A DNA stretch of 64,000 nucleotides from an uncultured Pseudomonadota bacterium (GTDB lineage Bacteria; Pseudomonadota; Gammaproteobacteria; Burkholderiales; JALYOK01). Under the pieces are notes generated by a model. That model saw only the letters and a list, made by a program, of their open reading frames with translations. It was not told the DNA's origin and did no database searches. Positions 37,494-47,313 of this stretch are shown here, in pieces. The translations under genes and the position numbers were made by a program. The stretch lies in assembly GCA_902826775.1 (NCBI GenBank), contig CADEHE010000004.1, positions 168,927 to 232,926 of the forward strand. Reading direction: 5' to 3'. Positions within the stretch are counted from its first letter, which is position 1; each line of letters starts with the position of its first letter.

Positions 37494-38282
37494 CTAGCCG
37501 CGAAGCCATTGCGGTTTACGCTTCTCCAAGAACGCCGCGATTCCTTCCTTGCCTTGCTCCGAAGCGCGCAAGCGCGCGATGCGTTGCGCGGTGTCTTCGA
37601 CCACCGCTGTTGTGATGGGTTGACTTGCAACTGCAGCGATCAACGCGCGGTTTTCGCGCTGCGCGTTTGGACTGCACGCCAGCAATTGTCTGACGAGCAG
37701 CGCGATCTGCTCGTCGAGATCTTCTTCGCTCGATACCAGTTCTTGCAGCAGGCCGATGCGGTAGGCTTCGGCCGCATCGAACACTTCCGCCGTCATGAAG
37801 TAGCGGCGCGCGTAAGCCGAGCCGATCTTGGCGATGACATAGGGGCTGATGACGCTGGGGATCAGTCCCAAGCGCGCTTCCGACAAGCTGAACTTGGCCT
37901 CGCTGCAGCCGACCGCGATATCGACGCAGGCGGCCAGCCCCACGCCGCCGCCATAAGCCGGGCCGTGCACGCGCGCGATGGTCGGTTTCGACAGTGTGTT
38001 CAGCGTATGCATGAGTTGCGCTAGCGCGCGCGCATCTTCGAGATTTTGCTGCTCGGAGTACGCCGCCATGCGCTTCATCCAGTTCAAATCCGCCCCGGCC
38101 GAAAACGACTTGCCATTGGCGCGGATGATGACGCAGCGCACCGCCGCATCGGTGTCGAGCGCAGTCAAGGCGCCAGTCATTTCGGCGATGAGCGCATCGT
38201 CGAATGCGTTGTGCAGGGTGGGGCGGTTCAGCGTCAGCGTGGCGACGCCGTGTGGGTTACATTTGAGCAATAGATTGGTCAT
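37494..38282 (-). CDS. liuC: Methylglutaconyl-CoA hydratase (enoyl-CoA hydratase family)
   Basis: The step follows 3-methylcrotonyl-CoA carboxylation and yields HMG-CoA. From ATG 38282 (MTNLLLKCNPHGV) the product is 262 residues. It has the crotonase motifs SFSAGADLNWMKRM and GPAYGGGVGLAACVDIAVG, and the second acidic position in SLSEARLGLIPS. Methylglutaconyl-CoA hydratase rather than generic EchA is inferred from its place between the two carboxylase subunits. A REPIN doublet separates it from liuB. Confidence 0.88.
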   Translation of the reverse strand: MTNLLLKCNPHGVATLTLNRPTLHNAFDDALIAEMTGALTALDTDAAVRCVIIRANGKSFSAGADLNWMKRMAAYSEQQNLEDARALAQLMHTLNTLSKPTIARVHGPAYGGGVGLAACVDIAVGCSEAKFSLSEARLGLIPSVISPYVIAKIGSAYARRYFMTAEVFDAAEAYRIGLLQELVSSEEDLDEQIALLVRQLLACSPNAQRENRALIAAVASQPITTAVVEDTAQRIARLRASEQGKEGIAAFLEKRKPQWLRG

Positions 38283-38323
38283 GGGCCCTGTCCCCGCACG
38301 CGAAGTAGGCAAAGCCTGGCTTC

Positions 38324-38415
38324 GTCATCCTTGCGTGCGGGGATCTTTCAAAGTAAGTCGGTGAGGTTGCAGAAACTCCGTTATGCGATGAGATCCCCGC
38401 CTGCGCGGGAATAAC
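38324..38415. repeat. REPIN-like doublet between liuC and liuB
   Basis: GTCATCCTTGCGTGCGGGGATC spans 38324-38345, and an inverted partner GATCCCCGCCTGCGCGGGAA sits at 38392-38411. The pair lies in the 155-base gap of the cluster and may affect processing of the liu mRNA. Confidence 0.6.
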
Positions 38416-38437
38416 TTTCGCGGCATAGCCGCGAACG

Positions 38438-40048
38438 TCACATTCTAAAAACGCCGAAGCGCGTCGACTCGATCGGTGCGTTCAATGCGGCGGCAATGCC
38501 TAGAGCGAGCACGGTGCGCGTATCTTTCGGATCGATGATGCCGTCGTCCCACAGCCGCGCCGTCGCATAGTACGGGTTGCCTTGCCGCTCGTATTGCTCG
38601 CGGATCGGGCGCTTGAACTCTTCTTCCTCGTCTTTGCTCCACTGAGCGCCTTTGGCTTCGATTTGATCGCGTTTGACAGTGGCCAGCACTGAGGCAGCCT
38701 GCTCGCCGCCCATGACGGAGATGCGCGCGTTGGGCCAAGTCCAGAGAAAACGCGGGCTGTAGGCGCGGCCGCACATGCCGTAGTTGCCTGCCCCGAACGA
38801 GCCGCCGATGATGACGGTGAACTTCGGCACTTGGGCGCAAGACACGGCGGTCACCATTTTGGCGCCATCCTTCGCAATGCCGGCGTTCTCGTACTTTTTG
38901 CCGACCATGAAGCCGGTAATGTTTTGCAGGAACACCAAAGGGATGCCGCGCTGTGAACACAATTCGATGAAGTGCGCGCCCTTCAACGCCGACTCGGAAA
39001 ACAAGATGCCGTTGTTGGCGACGATGCCGACCGGGTAGCCGTGGATGTGCGCGAAGCACGTCACCAGTGTTGTGCCGTAGAGGGCTTTGAACTCATGAAA
39101 CTCGGAGGCGTCGACGATGCGAGCGATGATCTCGCGCACATCGTAGGGGTGACGGGTGTCTTTGGGTACGATACCGTAAATTTCTTCCGCGGCGTACTTG
39201 GGTGGGCGCGGCGCGCGCACATCGAGGCCCGCGTTGCGGGACGGGTGATTCAGATGCGCGACGATCTCCCGCGCAATCGCCAAAGCGTGCTTGTCGTTTT
39301 GTGCGAGATGATCGGTGACGCCGGAAGTGCGGCTATGCGCATCGCCGCCGCCCAATTCTTCGGCTGAGACGACTTCGCCCGTGGCGGCTTTGACCAGCGG
39401 TGGGCCGCCCAAAAAGATTGTGCCCTGATTCTTGACGATGATGGTCTCATCGCTCATGGCGGGCACGTACGCGCCGCCCGCCGTGCATGAGCCCATTACG
39501 GCGGCAATTTGCGGAATGCCCTTGGCAGAGAGATTGGCTTGGTTGAAGAAGATGCGGCCGAAGTGTTCGCGATCCGGAAATACTTCATCTTGCAACGGCA
39601 GAAATGCCCCGCCGGAATCGACCAAATAAATGCAAGGCAAGTTATTCTGCTCGGCGATTTCTTGTGCGCGCAGATGCTTCTTGACGGTGATTGGGTAGTA
39701 GGTGCCGCCCTTAACTGTCGCATCGTTGGCGATCACCATCACTTCGCGCCCATGCACACTACCGATGCCGGTGACGATTCCAGCCGAAGGCGCCTCGCCG
39801 TCGTACATTCCTTGAGCGGCGAGTTGCGAGAGTTCAAGAAACGGGCTGCCGGGATCAAGCAAGGTAGTTACGCGCTCGCGCGCCAGTAGTTTGCCGCGCG
39901 CGGTATGACGCTTTACGGCCTCGGCGCCGCCGCCTCGCGCGGCGGTACCGACACGCTGACGTAGTTCATCGGCTAGTGCGCGCATTTGTACTGCGTTGGC
40001 GCGGAATTCCTCCGACGTGGTATCGATGCGCGTAGCGAACAGCGGCAT
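38438..40048 (-). CDS. liuB: 3-methylcrotonyl-CoA carboxylase beta (carboxyltransferase) subunit
   Basis: The 536-residue carboxyltransferase transfers CO2 from biotin to the acyl-CoA. It has [16 protein letters not shown] (acyl-CoA oxyanion site), [24 protein letters not shown] and [10 protein letters not shown]. The length and [16 protein letters not shown] segment fit the MCCase beta family better than AccA/D. Gene order with liuA, liuC and liuD supports leucine degradation. Confidence 0.92.
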   Translation of the reverse strand: MPLFATRIDTTSEEFRANAVQMRALADELRQRVGTAARGGGAEAVKRHTARGKLLARERVTTLLDPGSPFLELSQLAAQGMYDGEAPSAGIVTGIGSVHGREVMVIANDATVKGGTYYPITVKKHLRAQEIAEQNNLPCIYLVDSGGAFLPLQDEVFPDREHFGRIFFNQANLSAKGIPQIAAVMGSCTAGGAYVPAMSDETIIVKNQGTIFLGGPPLVKAATGEVVSAEELGGGDAHSRTSGVTDHLAQNDKHALAIAREIVAHLNHPSRNAGLDVRAPRPPKYAAEEIYGIVPKDTRHPYDVREIIARIVDASEFHEFKALYGTTLVTCFAHIHGYPVGIVANNGILFSESALKGAHFIELCSQRGIPLVFLQNITGFMVGKKYENAGIAKDGAKMVTAVSCAQVPKFTVIIGGSFGAGNYGMCGRAYSPRFLWTWPNARISVMGGEQAASVLATVKRDQIEAKGAQWSKDEEEEFKRPIREQYERQGNPYYATARLWDDGIIDPKDTRTVLALGIAAALNAPIESTRFGVFRM

Positions 40049-40061
40049 GGGTTTGGCTCGG

Positions 40062-40817
40062 TTAGGTCGCGGCGCGAAAGACGTCTTTGTAGGCAGCGTA
40101 GGATGCGCTGACTAGCCATGGCAACAGCGCGATCAGCAGCAGCGGTAGGGTCGCCAGCACGAACCAGATGAGCAAAAAATTTATCGCGCCAGCGGTCACC
40201 AAGGCGGGCACATTCATCAGGGCAGCCCGCGCGCTTTGCTTTACGGCAGTGGCCGGATTGAGCGCATGGAATACGATGAGCGCCGAGGCGAACACGAGCG
40301 GAATGCCTATGAGAATACTGGTGACGTCGATAGCCATGACGGAGCTGAGTTCCATGGGGCCGCGCTCGCCGAACACGACCCGGCGAAACCCGATTTCACC
40401 CTCTAGCGAGGTGGCAGTAAGGGCTGCCCCGGCGAGCGTGGTCATGGAAATGATGCCCAAGACGAGCAGCGGCTGAAACGCGCGCTGAAATCCGGCCAAC
40501 ATATCGCTAACTTGGATCTGATCGGTTTCCGCGCGCCGGCACGCCAGCAACAGACCCCCTTCAATCAGCGTAGCGAGGACAACTCGTAGCGTCGGTCCGA
40601 TCACAGGAACCAAGTCCAGTGCCAGTAAGAAAACAAAATAAAGCGCACCGATCAGCAGCCACTTTCCCGGAGCGCGCAGCACCAGGCGCAGGCCGTCGCG
40701 GTACCAAGCCAAGGCGTTTGCCATGGGCAGCGCGCGCGGTGGCGGCAATGGAGATGGCGCTGGTTCCGCATCCTCGACTTGCGCCTGGGGTGGGCGATAG
40801 GGATTAAGGTCCTGCAC
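40062..40817 (-). CDS. BPSS1780-like integral membrane protein
   Basis: The 251-residue protein starts [16 protein letters not shown], a Pro-rich cytoplasmic head, followed by about six membrane segments (including [38 protein letters not shown] and [31 protein letters not shown]). This resembles the BPSS1780 family of betaproteobacterial membrane proteins, function unknown. It sits inside the leucine degradation cluster between the thiolase and liuB genes, 13 bases from liuB. The position is either incidental or related to acyl-CoA physiology. Confidence 0.65.
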   Translation of the reverse strand: MQDLNPYRPPQAQVEDAEPAPSPLPPPRALPMANALAWYRDGLRLVLRAPGKWLLIGALYFVFLLALDLVPVIGPTLRVVLATLIEGGLLLACRRAETDQIQVSDMLAGFQRAFQPLLVLGIISMTTLAGAALTATSLEGEIGFRRVVFGERGPMELSSVMAIDVTSILIGIPLVFASALIVFHALNPATAVKQSARAALMNVPALVTAGAINFLLIWFVLATLPLLLIALLPWLVSASYAAYKDVFRAAT

Positions 40818-40859
40818 CGTGCGCTTATTGGGTTAGATTCTCAGCTGCAAATTGGCGCG

Positions 40860-42044
40860 TCAGAGCAGTTCTATCGCCAGAGCGGTGGCCTCGCCGCCGC
40901 CGATGCACAAACTGGCGATGCCGCGTTTGCCGCCGCGCGCTTTCAACGCGTGCAGCAGCGTGACGATGAGCCGCGCGCCGGTGGCACCGATCGGATGGCC
41001 CAGCGCGCAGGCGCCGCCGTTGATGTTCACCTTCTCGTGCGGCAGATTCAAGTCTTTCATTGCCGCCATAGTGACCACGGCGAACGCTTCGTTGATTTCG
41101 TATAGATCGACATCTTTCGGTGTCCAGTCGAGCTTGCGCTGCAGGCGGTCGATGGCGCCGACCGGGGCAGTGGTAAACCACGCCGGTTCGTGCGCATTGC
41201 TGGCGTGGCCAAGAATTCGCGCCAGCGGCGCAATGCCGCGCGCTTTGGCTTGGCTCGCAGTCATCAAGATCAAAGCAGCTGCGCCGTCGGATATCGACGC
41301 CGACGCTGCCGCAGTCACGGTGCCGCCGTCCGGCTTGAACGCTGGCCGCAGTTTCGGAATCTTGTTGATATCGCACTGTCCGGGCGTTTCGTCGCTATCG
41401 AGCAGCACATCACCTTGCTTGCCTTTGACGCTGACCGGCGCGATTTCGGCTTTGAACAAGCCTTCGGCGACAGCGCGCTGTGCCCGCCGCACCGATTCCA
41501 TCGCGTAGGCGTCTTGCATTTCGCGCGTGAATGCGTATTTCTCAGCGGTCGCTTCAGCGAAGGTGCCCATGGATTTACCGTCGTAGGCGTTTTCCAAACC
41601 GTCGAACGCCATGTGATCGAGCACTTTGATGTGGCCGTAGCGGTAGCCTTGGCGCGCCTTCGGCAGCATGTGCGGGGCGTTGCTCATCGATTCCATGCCG
41701 CCGGCGATCATGATGGCGGCCGAGCCGGCGCTGATTTGATCGAACGCCAGCATCGTGGCTTTCATGCCCGATCCGCACACTTTGTTGATGGTGGTGCACG
41801 GGATCGATTTCGGCAATCCGGCGCCGAGCACCGCTTGGCGCGCCGGCGCTTGGCCGAGCGCGGCGGGCAACACGCAGCCGATGATCGCCTCGGAAACGTC
41901 TTCGCCCTTCAGGCCAGCTTGCTGCACACAAGCGGCGATTGCCGTGGCGGCGAGCTGCGGTGAAGTCAGCGCAACGAACTGGCCATTCATGCCGCCGATC
42001 GGCGTGCGCTTGGCGGCGACGATAACAATCGGATCTGTGCTCAT
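40860..42044 (-). CDS. Acetyl-CoA C-acetyltransferase (thiolase)
   Basis: The roughly 394-residue thiolase condenses or cleaves acyl-CoA. The nucleophilic cysteine is in TINKVCGSGMKA, the His in CALGHPIGATGAR, and the C-terminal Cys in ASLCIGGGEATAL. ATG 42044 (MSTDPIVIVAAKRTP) is preceded by AGGATG; an ATG at 42053 would add three residues. Its place next to isovaleryl-CoA dehydrogenase suggests it handles acetoacetyl-CoA from leucine or the isoleucine products made by the nearby HSD10-like dehydrogenase. Confidence 0.9.
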   Translation of the reverse strand: MSTDPIVIVAAKRTPIGGMNGQFVALTSPQLAATAIAACVQQAGLKGEDVSEAIIGCVLPAALGQAPARQAVLGAGLPKSIPCTTINKVCGSGMKATMLAFDQISAGSAAIMIAGGMESMSNAPHMLPKARQGYRYGHIKVLDHMAFDGLENAYDGKSMGTFAEATAEKYAFTREMQDAYAMESVRRAQRAVAEGLFKAEIAPVSVKGKQGDVLLDSDETPGQCDINKIPKLRPAFKPDGGTVTAAASASISDGAAALILMTASQAKARGIAPLARILGHASNAHEPAWFTTAPVGAIDRLQRKLDWTPKDVDLYEINEAFAVVTMAAMKDLNLPHEKVNINGGACALGHPIGATGARLIVTLLHALKARGGKRGIASLCIGGGEATALAIELL

Positions 42045-42113
42045 ACTGGTCATCCTATAAGTCGGTTACGTTTAATCATGTTCAATTTCGAAGGAGAGCT
42101 ATTACCGGTATAG

Positions 42114-43268
42114 CTAACTGCCCTCGAAAAGTTCACGCCCAATCAGCATGCGCCGGATCTCGTTGGTGCCGGCGCCGATGTCGTACAGTTTGGCATCGCG
42201 CAGCAAGCGCCCGGTCGGAAAATCGTTGATGTAGCCGTTGCCGCCGAGGGCCTGGATCGCTTCCAGCGCGACTTGTACCGCACTTTCCGAAGCGTATAGC
42301 AAACAAGCGGCGGCGTCCTTGCGCGAGGGGCGGCCTTGGTCGAGGGCGTCGGCGACACGGTAGGAAAACGCGCGCGAGGATTGCAGTCGCACATACATAT
42401 CCGCGAGCTTGCCTTGCATCAGCTCGAACATGCCGATCGGCTGATCGAACTGCTTGCGCTCGTGCACGTACGGCACGACCACGTCGAGCGCCGCTTGCAT
42501 GATGCCGAGCGGGCCGCCGGAAAGGGTGACGCGTTCGGTGTCCAGACCGCGCATCAGCACGCGCGTGCCGCCGTTGACGTCGCCCAGGATGTTTTCCTCC
42601 GGAATCTCGCAATCCTGAAACACCAGCTCGCAAGTATTCGAGCCGCGCATGCCGAGCTTGTCGAGCTTCTGCGCAGTGGAAAAACCTTTCATGCCCTTTT
42701 CCACGAGGAAGGCGGTCATGGCGCGCGACTTCATTTCCTTCGGCGCCGTGCGCATGTAGACGATCAGCACGTCGGCGTCTGGGCCGTTGGTGATCCACAT
42801 CTTGCTTCCATTGGCGACCCAGCGCTCGCCGCGCTTCTCCGCGCGGCAGCTCATGGAGCCGACTACATCCGAGCCGGCGCCCGGTTCGCTCATCGCCAAG
42901 GCGCCGACGAATTCGCCGGAGCAAAGCTTAGGCAGGTATTTGCGGCGCTGCGCTTCGTTGCCGTTGGCATAGAGGTTGTTGACGCACAAATTGGAATGCG
43001 CGCCGTACGACAAACCGACCGACGCCGAGCCGCGCGAGACTTCTTCCACGGCCACAACATGCGCGAGGAAACTCATCGCGCTGCCGCCATACTGTTCCGG
43101 GATAGTGATGCCGAGCAGTCCAAGGCTGCCTAACTTGCGCCACACATCCATCGGAAACTCGTTCGAGCGATCGATCGCTTCCGCGCGCGGCGCCAACTCG
43201 GCGTCGGCAAAGCGGCGCACCGAATCGCGCAGCGCGTCGAGGTCTTCGTTCAGGGCGGTGTCGTACAT
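42114..43268 (-). CDS. liuA: Isovaleryl-CoA dehydrogenase
   Basis: This FAD-dependent acyl-CoA dehydrogenase makes 3-methylcrotonyl-CoA. The 384-residue product has the dehydrogenase motifs [12 protein letters not shown] and [10 protein letters not shown]. The IVD-specific catalytic Glu is in [15 protein letters not shown], distinguishing it from other acyl-CoA dehydrogenases, whose base lies near the C-terminus. The C-terminal FAD loop [17 protein letters not shown] is normal. It probably heads the liu transcript. No LiuR-type regulator or HMG-CoA lyase is next to it. Confidence 0.93.
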   Translation of the reverse strand: MYDTALNEDLDALRDSVRRFADAELAPRAEAIDRSNEFPMDVWRKLGSLGLLGITIPEQYGGSAMSFLAHVVAVEEVSRGSASVGLSYGAHSNLCVNNLYANGNEAQRRKYLPKLCSGEFVGALAMSEPGAGSDVVGSMSCRAEKRGERWVANGSKMWITNGPDADVLIVYMRTAPKEMKSRAMTAFLVEKGMKGFSTAQKLDKLGMRGSNTCELVFQDCEIPEENILGDVNGGTRVLMRGLDTERVTLSGGPLGIMQAALDVVVPYVHERKQFDQPIGMFELMQGKLADMYVRLQSSRAFSYRVADALDQGRPSRKDAAACLLYASESAVQVALEAIQALGGNGYINDFPTGRLLRDAKLYDIGAGTNEIRRMLIGRELFEGS

Positions 43269-43335
43269 CGTTTGAGTTCAGCAGCCTTCGTGGTTTTTCG
43301 CGCTGATTCGGTGGAATGATGAGTTTGCCCGATCG

Positions 43336-43806
43336 CTACTGCTTTACCCGCACAGAAATCTCGCTCAGTTGATTTCCGTTTTGCACATAGAACCGAGGGC
43401 TACATGTCCGCGTGTCTTTGATGAATTCGATGACGTAACGCTTGTCTGATTCTGGCACAAACGCGAATGGATACTTGCAACCTGTTACATAAACACCACC
43501 ATCGTACCGGTAGTTGATGTACATCCGAATGGGCGCTCCGGCAGGTAGCTTGGCTTCAAATGAAAGGACCTCGTCGCGAACCAGGTTTCTGTTTTGAAGC
43601 TGCCCAACTTTAATGAGGGTTGGTTCACTCGATTGTGAACCGCCTTTTACGATGTACAAATCTACTTGTGTAGTAGGCCACATGCGATCAGTCTTGAGCG
43701 TGAGGTTTGCAGTGAGGCCCGACGTTGGCGGCGCATATGGAATGACTTCGAGTGAAGTGCACGCCGAAGCAAGCAATACACTAATCGTGATTAGTACATT
43801 TCGCAT
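43336..43806 (-). CDS. Putative lipoprotein of unknown function
   Basis: From ATG 43806 (MRNVLITISVLLASAC) the product is 156 residues with a lipoprotein-type signal ending ASAC, so Cys16 is probably lipidated. A beta-rich domain follows with a Cys pair (VTGCKYPF, TRTCSPRF). No family is recognised. The coding DNA is visibly poorer in GC than its neighbours and lies between catabolic genes, which suggests acquisition. The upstream sequence AAGGAAATTAGG gives a weak ribosome-binding site. Confidence 0.65.
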   Translation of the reverse strand: MRNVLITISVLLASACTSLEVIPYAPPTSGLTANLTLKTDRMWPTTQVDLYIVKGGSQSSEPTLIKVGQLQNRNLVRDEVLSFEAKLPAGAPIRMYINYRYDGGVYVTGCKYPFAFVPESDKRYVIEFIKDTRTCSPRFYVQNGNQLSEISVRVKQ

Positions 43807-43838
43807 CCTAATTTCCTTGACAAGAGCTAATATCGCCT

Positions 43839-44243
43839 TCAAAGTTTCGCTGGCAGCGCCGCGTGTTGCGGCAGACTGTCGGTGATGTCAAACCAAGGTG
43901 CCTTGGAGCCGACAAAGACGTGCATGCCCGGCTTGACACCGGGATCATCGTCAAGCGCACCGAGCGGTAGTCCCAGCCAACCGCGATCGAAGTCGAAGCG
44001 CGAGAGGATCGGCGAACCACATCTACTACAGAAACCACGACGATTGCCGGGCGAGGACTCGTAGTAGGTAATAAGCTCCTCGCCGGTTAAAAAACGAAAC
44101 TCGTTTGCCTTCACCCCGGCGCGTGCGCGAAACGCCGTGCCGTGCGCTTTGCGGCACATGGAGCAATGGCAATAGAGCGGCTTGTGCAGTTCGCCCAGCA
44201 CTTCGTAGCGTACGCCGCCGCACAGGCAGCTACCGCGCAGCAC
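43839..44243 (-). CDS. GFA-family (CENP-V/GFA domain) zinc protein
   Basis: The 134-residue protein has the GFA zinc motif: SCLCGGVRYEV, CHCSMCRKAHG and CSRCGSPILSR. These Cys ligands bind one or two zinc ions. The family is named after glutathione-dependent formaldehyde-activating enzyme, but most members have no proven reaction. Length and motif order are standard. The upstream neighbour on the same strand is an SDR gene, with a 9-bp inverted repeat between them. Confidence 0.88.
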   Translation of the reverse strand: MLRGSCLCGGVRYEVLGELHKPLYCHCSMCRKAHGTAFRARAGVKANEFRFLTGEELITYYESSPGNRRGFCSRCGSPILSRFDFDRGWLGLPLGALDDDPGVKPGMHVFVGSKAPWFDITDSLPQHAALPAKL

Positions 44244-44261
44244 GATACGGGCTCGCCAGAT

Positions 44262-44286
44262 CTACCTGTAGCGCAAATACAGGTAG
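44262..44286. repeat. Perfect inverted repeat between GFA and SDR genes
   Basis: CTACCTGTA (44262-44270) and TACAGGTAG (44278-44286) form a 9-bp stem with a 7-base loop. It lies just beyond the SDR stop (minus direction) and could be a processing or termination hairpin. No U-tract is seen. Confidence 0.4.
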
Positions 44287-44333
44287 GAGAATAATCGGAT
44301 TAGTCTCAACCAATATGATTCTCGGAGGGATAC

Positions 44334-45101
44334 TTACCTAGGTGCCATGCGAATCGCGCCGTCCAGGCGAATCGTCTCGCCGTTAAGCATAACGTTCTCG
44401 ACGATGTGTTTCGCCATCGCGGCGAACTCGTCCGGATGGCCCAGCCGCGGCGGGAACGGCACTTGGGCGCCGAGCGATTTGCGCGCTTCTTCTGGGAGCG
44501 TGGCCATCATGGGCGTATCAAACAGCCCAGGAGCGATGGTGACGCAGCGGACGCCGAAGCGCGCCAATTCCCGCGCGACCGGCAAGGTCATGCCGACCAC
44601 GCCGGCTTTTGAGGCGGCGTAGGCTGGCTGGCCCACTTGCCCGTCGAAGGCGGCCACTGATGCCGTATTGATCAGCACGCCACGTTCGCCGTTGGCATCT
44701 GGCATGTTGTGCTGCATGGCATTGGCGGCCAATCGGATCACGTTAAACGTGCCGATTAAATTGATGTCGATAATGCGGCGGAACTTGGCCAACTCTAGCG
44801 GTCCTTCTTTGCCGAGCACTTTGGCCGGCACGCCGACGCCGGCACAGTTAATGGCGCCGTGGAGGGTGCCGAACCCTTTCACGGCGGCGTCCACCGCTGC
44901 TTGCACGCTGGTTTCATCGGTCACATCCACGCGGGCAAAACGAGCTTTAGTCCCCAACTCGCTGGCGAGCTTTTCGCCCAATTCGGCTTGAACGTCGGCG
45001 ATGATTACGTTACCCCCGGCGCTTGCCAGCGCCCGTACGGTTGCAGCGCCCAGGCCGGAACTGCCGCCGGTAACCAAGAACGTATGGTTCTGAATTTGCA
45101 T
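44334..45101 (-). CDS. 3-hydroxyacyl-CoA dehydrogenase type-2-like SDR (HSD10-like)
   Basis: The 255-residue SDR has [11 protein letters not shown], catalytic Ser in [14 protein letters not shown], and YAASKAG for the YxxxK pair. The long [12 protein letters not shown] segment is diagnostic of human HSD17B10-like enzymes, which oxidise 2-methyl-3-hydroxybutyryl-CoA in isoleucine degradation. This fits the neighbouring thiolase and branched-chain genes. The start ATG 45101 follows family starts ([13 protein letters not shown]); an ATG five codons upstream is possible. Orientation is the same as the liu genes but with an unrelated lipoprotein gene and a GFA gene between. Confidence 0.85.
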   Translation of the reverse strand: MQIQNHTFLVTGGSSGLGAATVRALASAGGNVIIADVQAELGEKLASELGTKARFARVDVTDETSVQAAVDAAVKGFGTLHGAINCAGVGVPAKVLGKEGPLELAKFRRIIDINLIGTFNVIRLAANAMQHNMPDANGERGVLINTASVAAFDGQVGQPAYAASKAGVVGMTLPVARELARFGVRCVTIAPGLFDTPMMATLPEEARKSLGAQVPFPPRLGHPDEFAAMAKHIVENVMLNGETIRLDGAIRMAPR

Positions 45102-45398
45102 GAAGTTGTGCTCCAAGAAAAGGTCTGCGGTTTAGCGTGCGATTATAAGACAGCACTCGCCGATGCCCCGGCGCGGCCGCGAACGGCGCGGCGGCAAACG
45201 CGTTGCAAAGAGTGAGTGACAACGTTGCCAAACATAAAATTTGTGTCAGCACTCAAACGCCGATGACGCCGCGGTAATTCGAGAGGTACAATGCCAAACC
45301 AAATTAGTGAATTGGCAACGTTTTGTGCGGCAACAGATGCGGCAACGTGTGTTTGACAACGCCAGCGGCGCAAACTGGCTTCGGATCCGGACTCTGAG
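45102..45398. other. Intergenic region with repeated GGCAACG motifs before the chemotaxis operon
   Basis: AACGTTGCCAA (45221-45231) and TTGGCAACGTT (45312-45322) are an 11-bp perfect inverted pair, and further GGCAACG or ACAACG copies occur up to 45363. A short frame (ATG 45291 behind GAGAGG, 21 codons) lies between them. The repeated motif looks like an operator array or leader for the kinase-chemotaxis operon. This reading is inference. Confidence 0.35.
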
Positions 45399-46712
45399 TT
45401 GAAGAAGATCAGCAAATACGAAGTCGTGAATGAACTCGGCCGCGGCGCGACTAGCACGGTCTATCTCGGGCGCGATCCGCACACGCTTCGGCAGGTTGCC
45501 ATTAAGGTATACAAAACGGAGGCATTTCACGGCGAGGACGCCGACCGGACCTTCTTTCAACGTTTGTTCGTAAACGAATCGCTGCTGGCCGGCAAGTTAG
45601 CGCACCCAAACATTCGCGGAATCTATGAGTCCTCCATCGCCGACGACTACGGCTATCTGGTCATGGAGTATGTGTCGGGCACGACGCTGGAGCGCTTCAC
45701 CTCCGCAGGGCAGTTGCTGCCGCTGCCGCGCGTGCTGGAAATCATCTTCAAGTCCGCGAAAGCGCTTGACTATGCGCAACGCAAAGGCATCATCCATCGC
45801 GACATCAAGCCCGCCAACATCATGTTGTCGAGCGACGGTGAGGTAAAGGTGTCAGATTTCGGCGCTGCTCTCAATACACGCGCGAAACATGCCGAGCAGG
45901 TCACCGGCATCGGTTCGCTGGCGTACATGTCACCGGAGCAGACGCGCGACCAACCGCTTACGTTTCATACCGATATTTACTCGTTGGGGGTGGTGTTCTA
46001 TCGGATGCTTACCGGCAGCTTGCCGTTTAACGGGTCCAGCGATGCCAGCTTGATCTACCAGATCCAGAATATCGAACCTCAGCCGCCGAGCAAGTTGAGA
46101 CCTGAGTTGCCGGAGCCGTTCAATGCGATCCTTGCGCGCTCGCTGGCGAAAACGGTGCAAGCGCGTTACCAGTCTTGGGACGAATTTGCGGCGGACCTGC
46201 TCAAGTTGCGACCGAGTCTGGAGCAGATCAACGTCGAGCCGTCGCAAGACGAGAAATTCGCCTTGATGCGCGACCTGCGTTTCTTCAAGGCGTTCACCGA
46301 CGCCGAACTGCGGGAGGTCATCGGCATGGCGCGCTGGTACAACCTGCCCATGGATACTACCCTCATTCGGCAAGGCGATCGGGGTCATTCGTTCTTCATT
46401 CTGGTGAGCGGCGATGCCAGCGTCACGAAGAATCACGCCAACTTAAACGTGCTCAAAGCGGGCGAATGCTTCGGCGAGATGGCGTATTTGAGCCGGCGCA
46501 AATTTCAGCGTTTGGCCGATGTCATTGCTCTAACCGACGTGACCGTAATGGAAATCGATCCCGACTTGCTGTGGCTGTCCTCGGCTGGTTGCCAGGAGCG
46601 CTTCAATGCGCAATTCCTGGAGGTGCTCGTGGAGCGCTTGCATGCCGCCGACAACCGGCTAGTCGAACTGCTCAACGAGGCGCGGCTGGTCATGTTTGAA
46701 GCGCACGCGTAG
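45399..46712 (+). CDS. Ser/Thr protein kinase with C-terminal cyclic-nucleotide-binding domain
   Basis: The 437-residue protein starts at TTG 45399. Its N-terminal eukaryotic-like kinase domain (about 5-265) has the glycine loop LGRGATSTVYLG, the catalytic loop IIHRDIKPANIM and VSDFGAA. The C-terminal third (about 290-400) is a cyclic-nucleotide-binding-like beta-barrel with LIRQGDRGHSFFILVSGD and the phosphate-binding cassette GECFGEMAYLSRRKFQRLADV, where the usual RxA arginine position carries RLA. It lacks a membrane segment. It stands 8 bases upstream of a CheZ-like gene and leads the chemotaxis operon, implying that it modulates the chemotaxis machinery. Its substrates and ligand are unknown. 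Confidence 0.88.
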   Translation: MKKISKYEVVNELGRGATSTVYLGRDPHTLRQVAIKVYKTEAFHGEDADRTFFQRLFVNESLLAGKLAHPNIRGIYESSIADDYGYLVMEYVSGTTLERFTSAGQLLPLPRVLEIIFKSAKALDYAQRKGIIHRDIKPANIMLSSDGEVKVSDFGAALNTRAKHAEQVTGIGSLAYMSPEQTRDQPLTFHTDIYSLGVVFYRMLTGSLPFNGSSDASLIYQIQNIEPQPPSKLRPELPEPFNAILARSLAKTVQARYQSWDEFAADLLKLRPSLEQINVEPSQDEKFALMRDLRFFKAFTDAELREVIGMARWYNLPMDTTLIRQGDRGHSFFILVSGDASVTKNHANLNVLKAGECFGEMAYLSRRKFQRLADVIALTDVTVMEIDPDLLWLSSAGCQERFNAQFLEVLVERLHAADNRLVELLNEARLVMFEAHA

Positions 46713-46720
46713 GAAATCCA

Positions 46721-47227
46721 ATGGCGATCGCGCGAAATGTGGCTGGCGCCACTTCTGCTCAGCAGGCTAATCAAAGCGGGGCCGACGCTGATTTTGGCGG
46801 GTTCATGTCCGACTTAAGCGACTACGTGGGAGTACAGCTCACGGCGAGCCGCCGCGATATGGGGCAAGCAGAAGTGCTGCTAGAAGATGCGATTAAGCGC
46901 TTGCTAAGCTGTTTGCCGAGCAAAGCAGGGTTGGCAGCGGTTGCCGGCGGTGGCACGCCTGCTGATAGCAGCGCACGCTTGACTCAAGCCATCGTGAACA
47001 TGCAGTTTCAAGATTTGGTGAGCCAGCTTTTGCGGCGAGCCGACGAGCGGCTGGCCGGGCTGGACAAATTGTTGCAGGAACTGGCGAGCATCTTGGCTGA
47101 GCACGATCCGAGCGCCTTGCGCTCCGCGGCGCAATGCCTAGGTTCGCAGACGCTGGCGCCTGAGCGCCGCACGAATAGTTCGATTCAACAATTGAATATG
47201 GCGCCTGGAGACGTGGAGCTGTTCTAG
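46721..47227 (+). CDS. CheZ-like chemotaxis protein (putative CheY phosphatase)
   Basis: The 168-residue helical protein contains IVNMQFQDLVSQLLRRADERL, a helix with the QFQD motif resembling the catalytic Asp-Gln helix of CheZ. Its C-terminus is GDVELF, like the CheY-binding tails of such phosphatases. It lies between the kinase and cheY. CheZ from enterics is longer (about 214), so this is a shorter, divergent relative. The phosphatase role is inferred. Confidence 0.6.
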   Translation: MAIARNVAGATSAQQANQSGADADFGGFMSDLSDYVGVQLTASRRDMGQAEVLLEDAIKRLLSCLPSKAGLAAVAGGGTPADSSARLTQAIVNMQFQDLVSQLLRRADERLAGLDKLLQELASILAEHDPSALRSAAQCLGSQTLAPERRTNSSIQQLNMAPGDVELF

Positions 47228-47313
47228 GCGCATTGATGCTCCATGAAATACGCAATTGCGTGAGCTTGTTTGACTTATTCCGCGCGGTCGGGCGGTTTTG
47301 ACGAAGGAATTCG

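Noticed and set aside
41190..41963. Long antisense frame of 257 residues over the thiolase gene
   Set aside because: Antisense to an intact thiolase with catalytic motifs; composition is that of a shadow frame.
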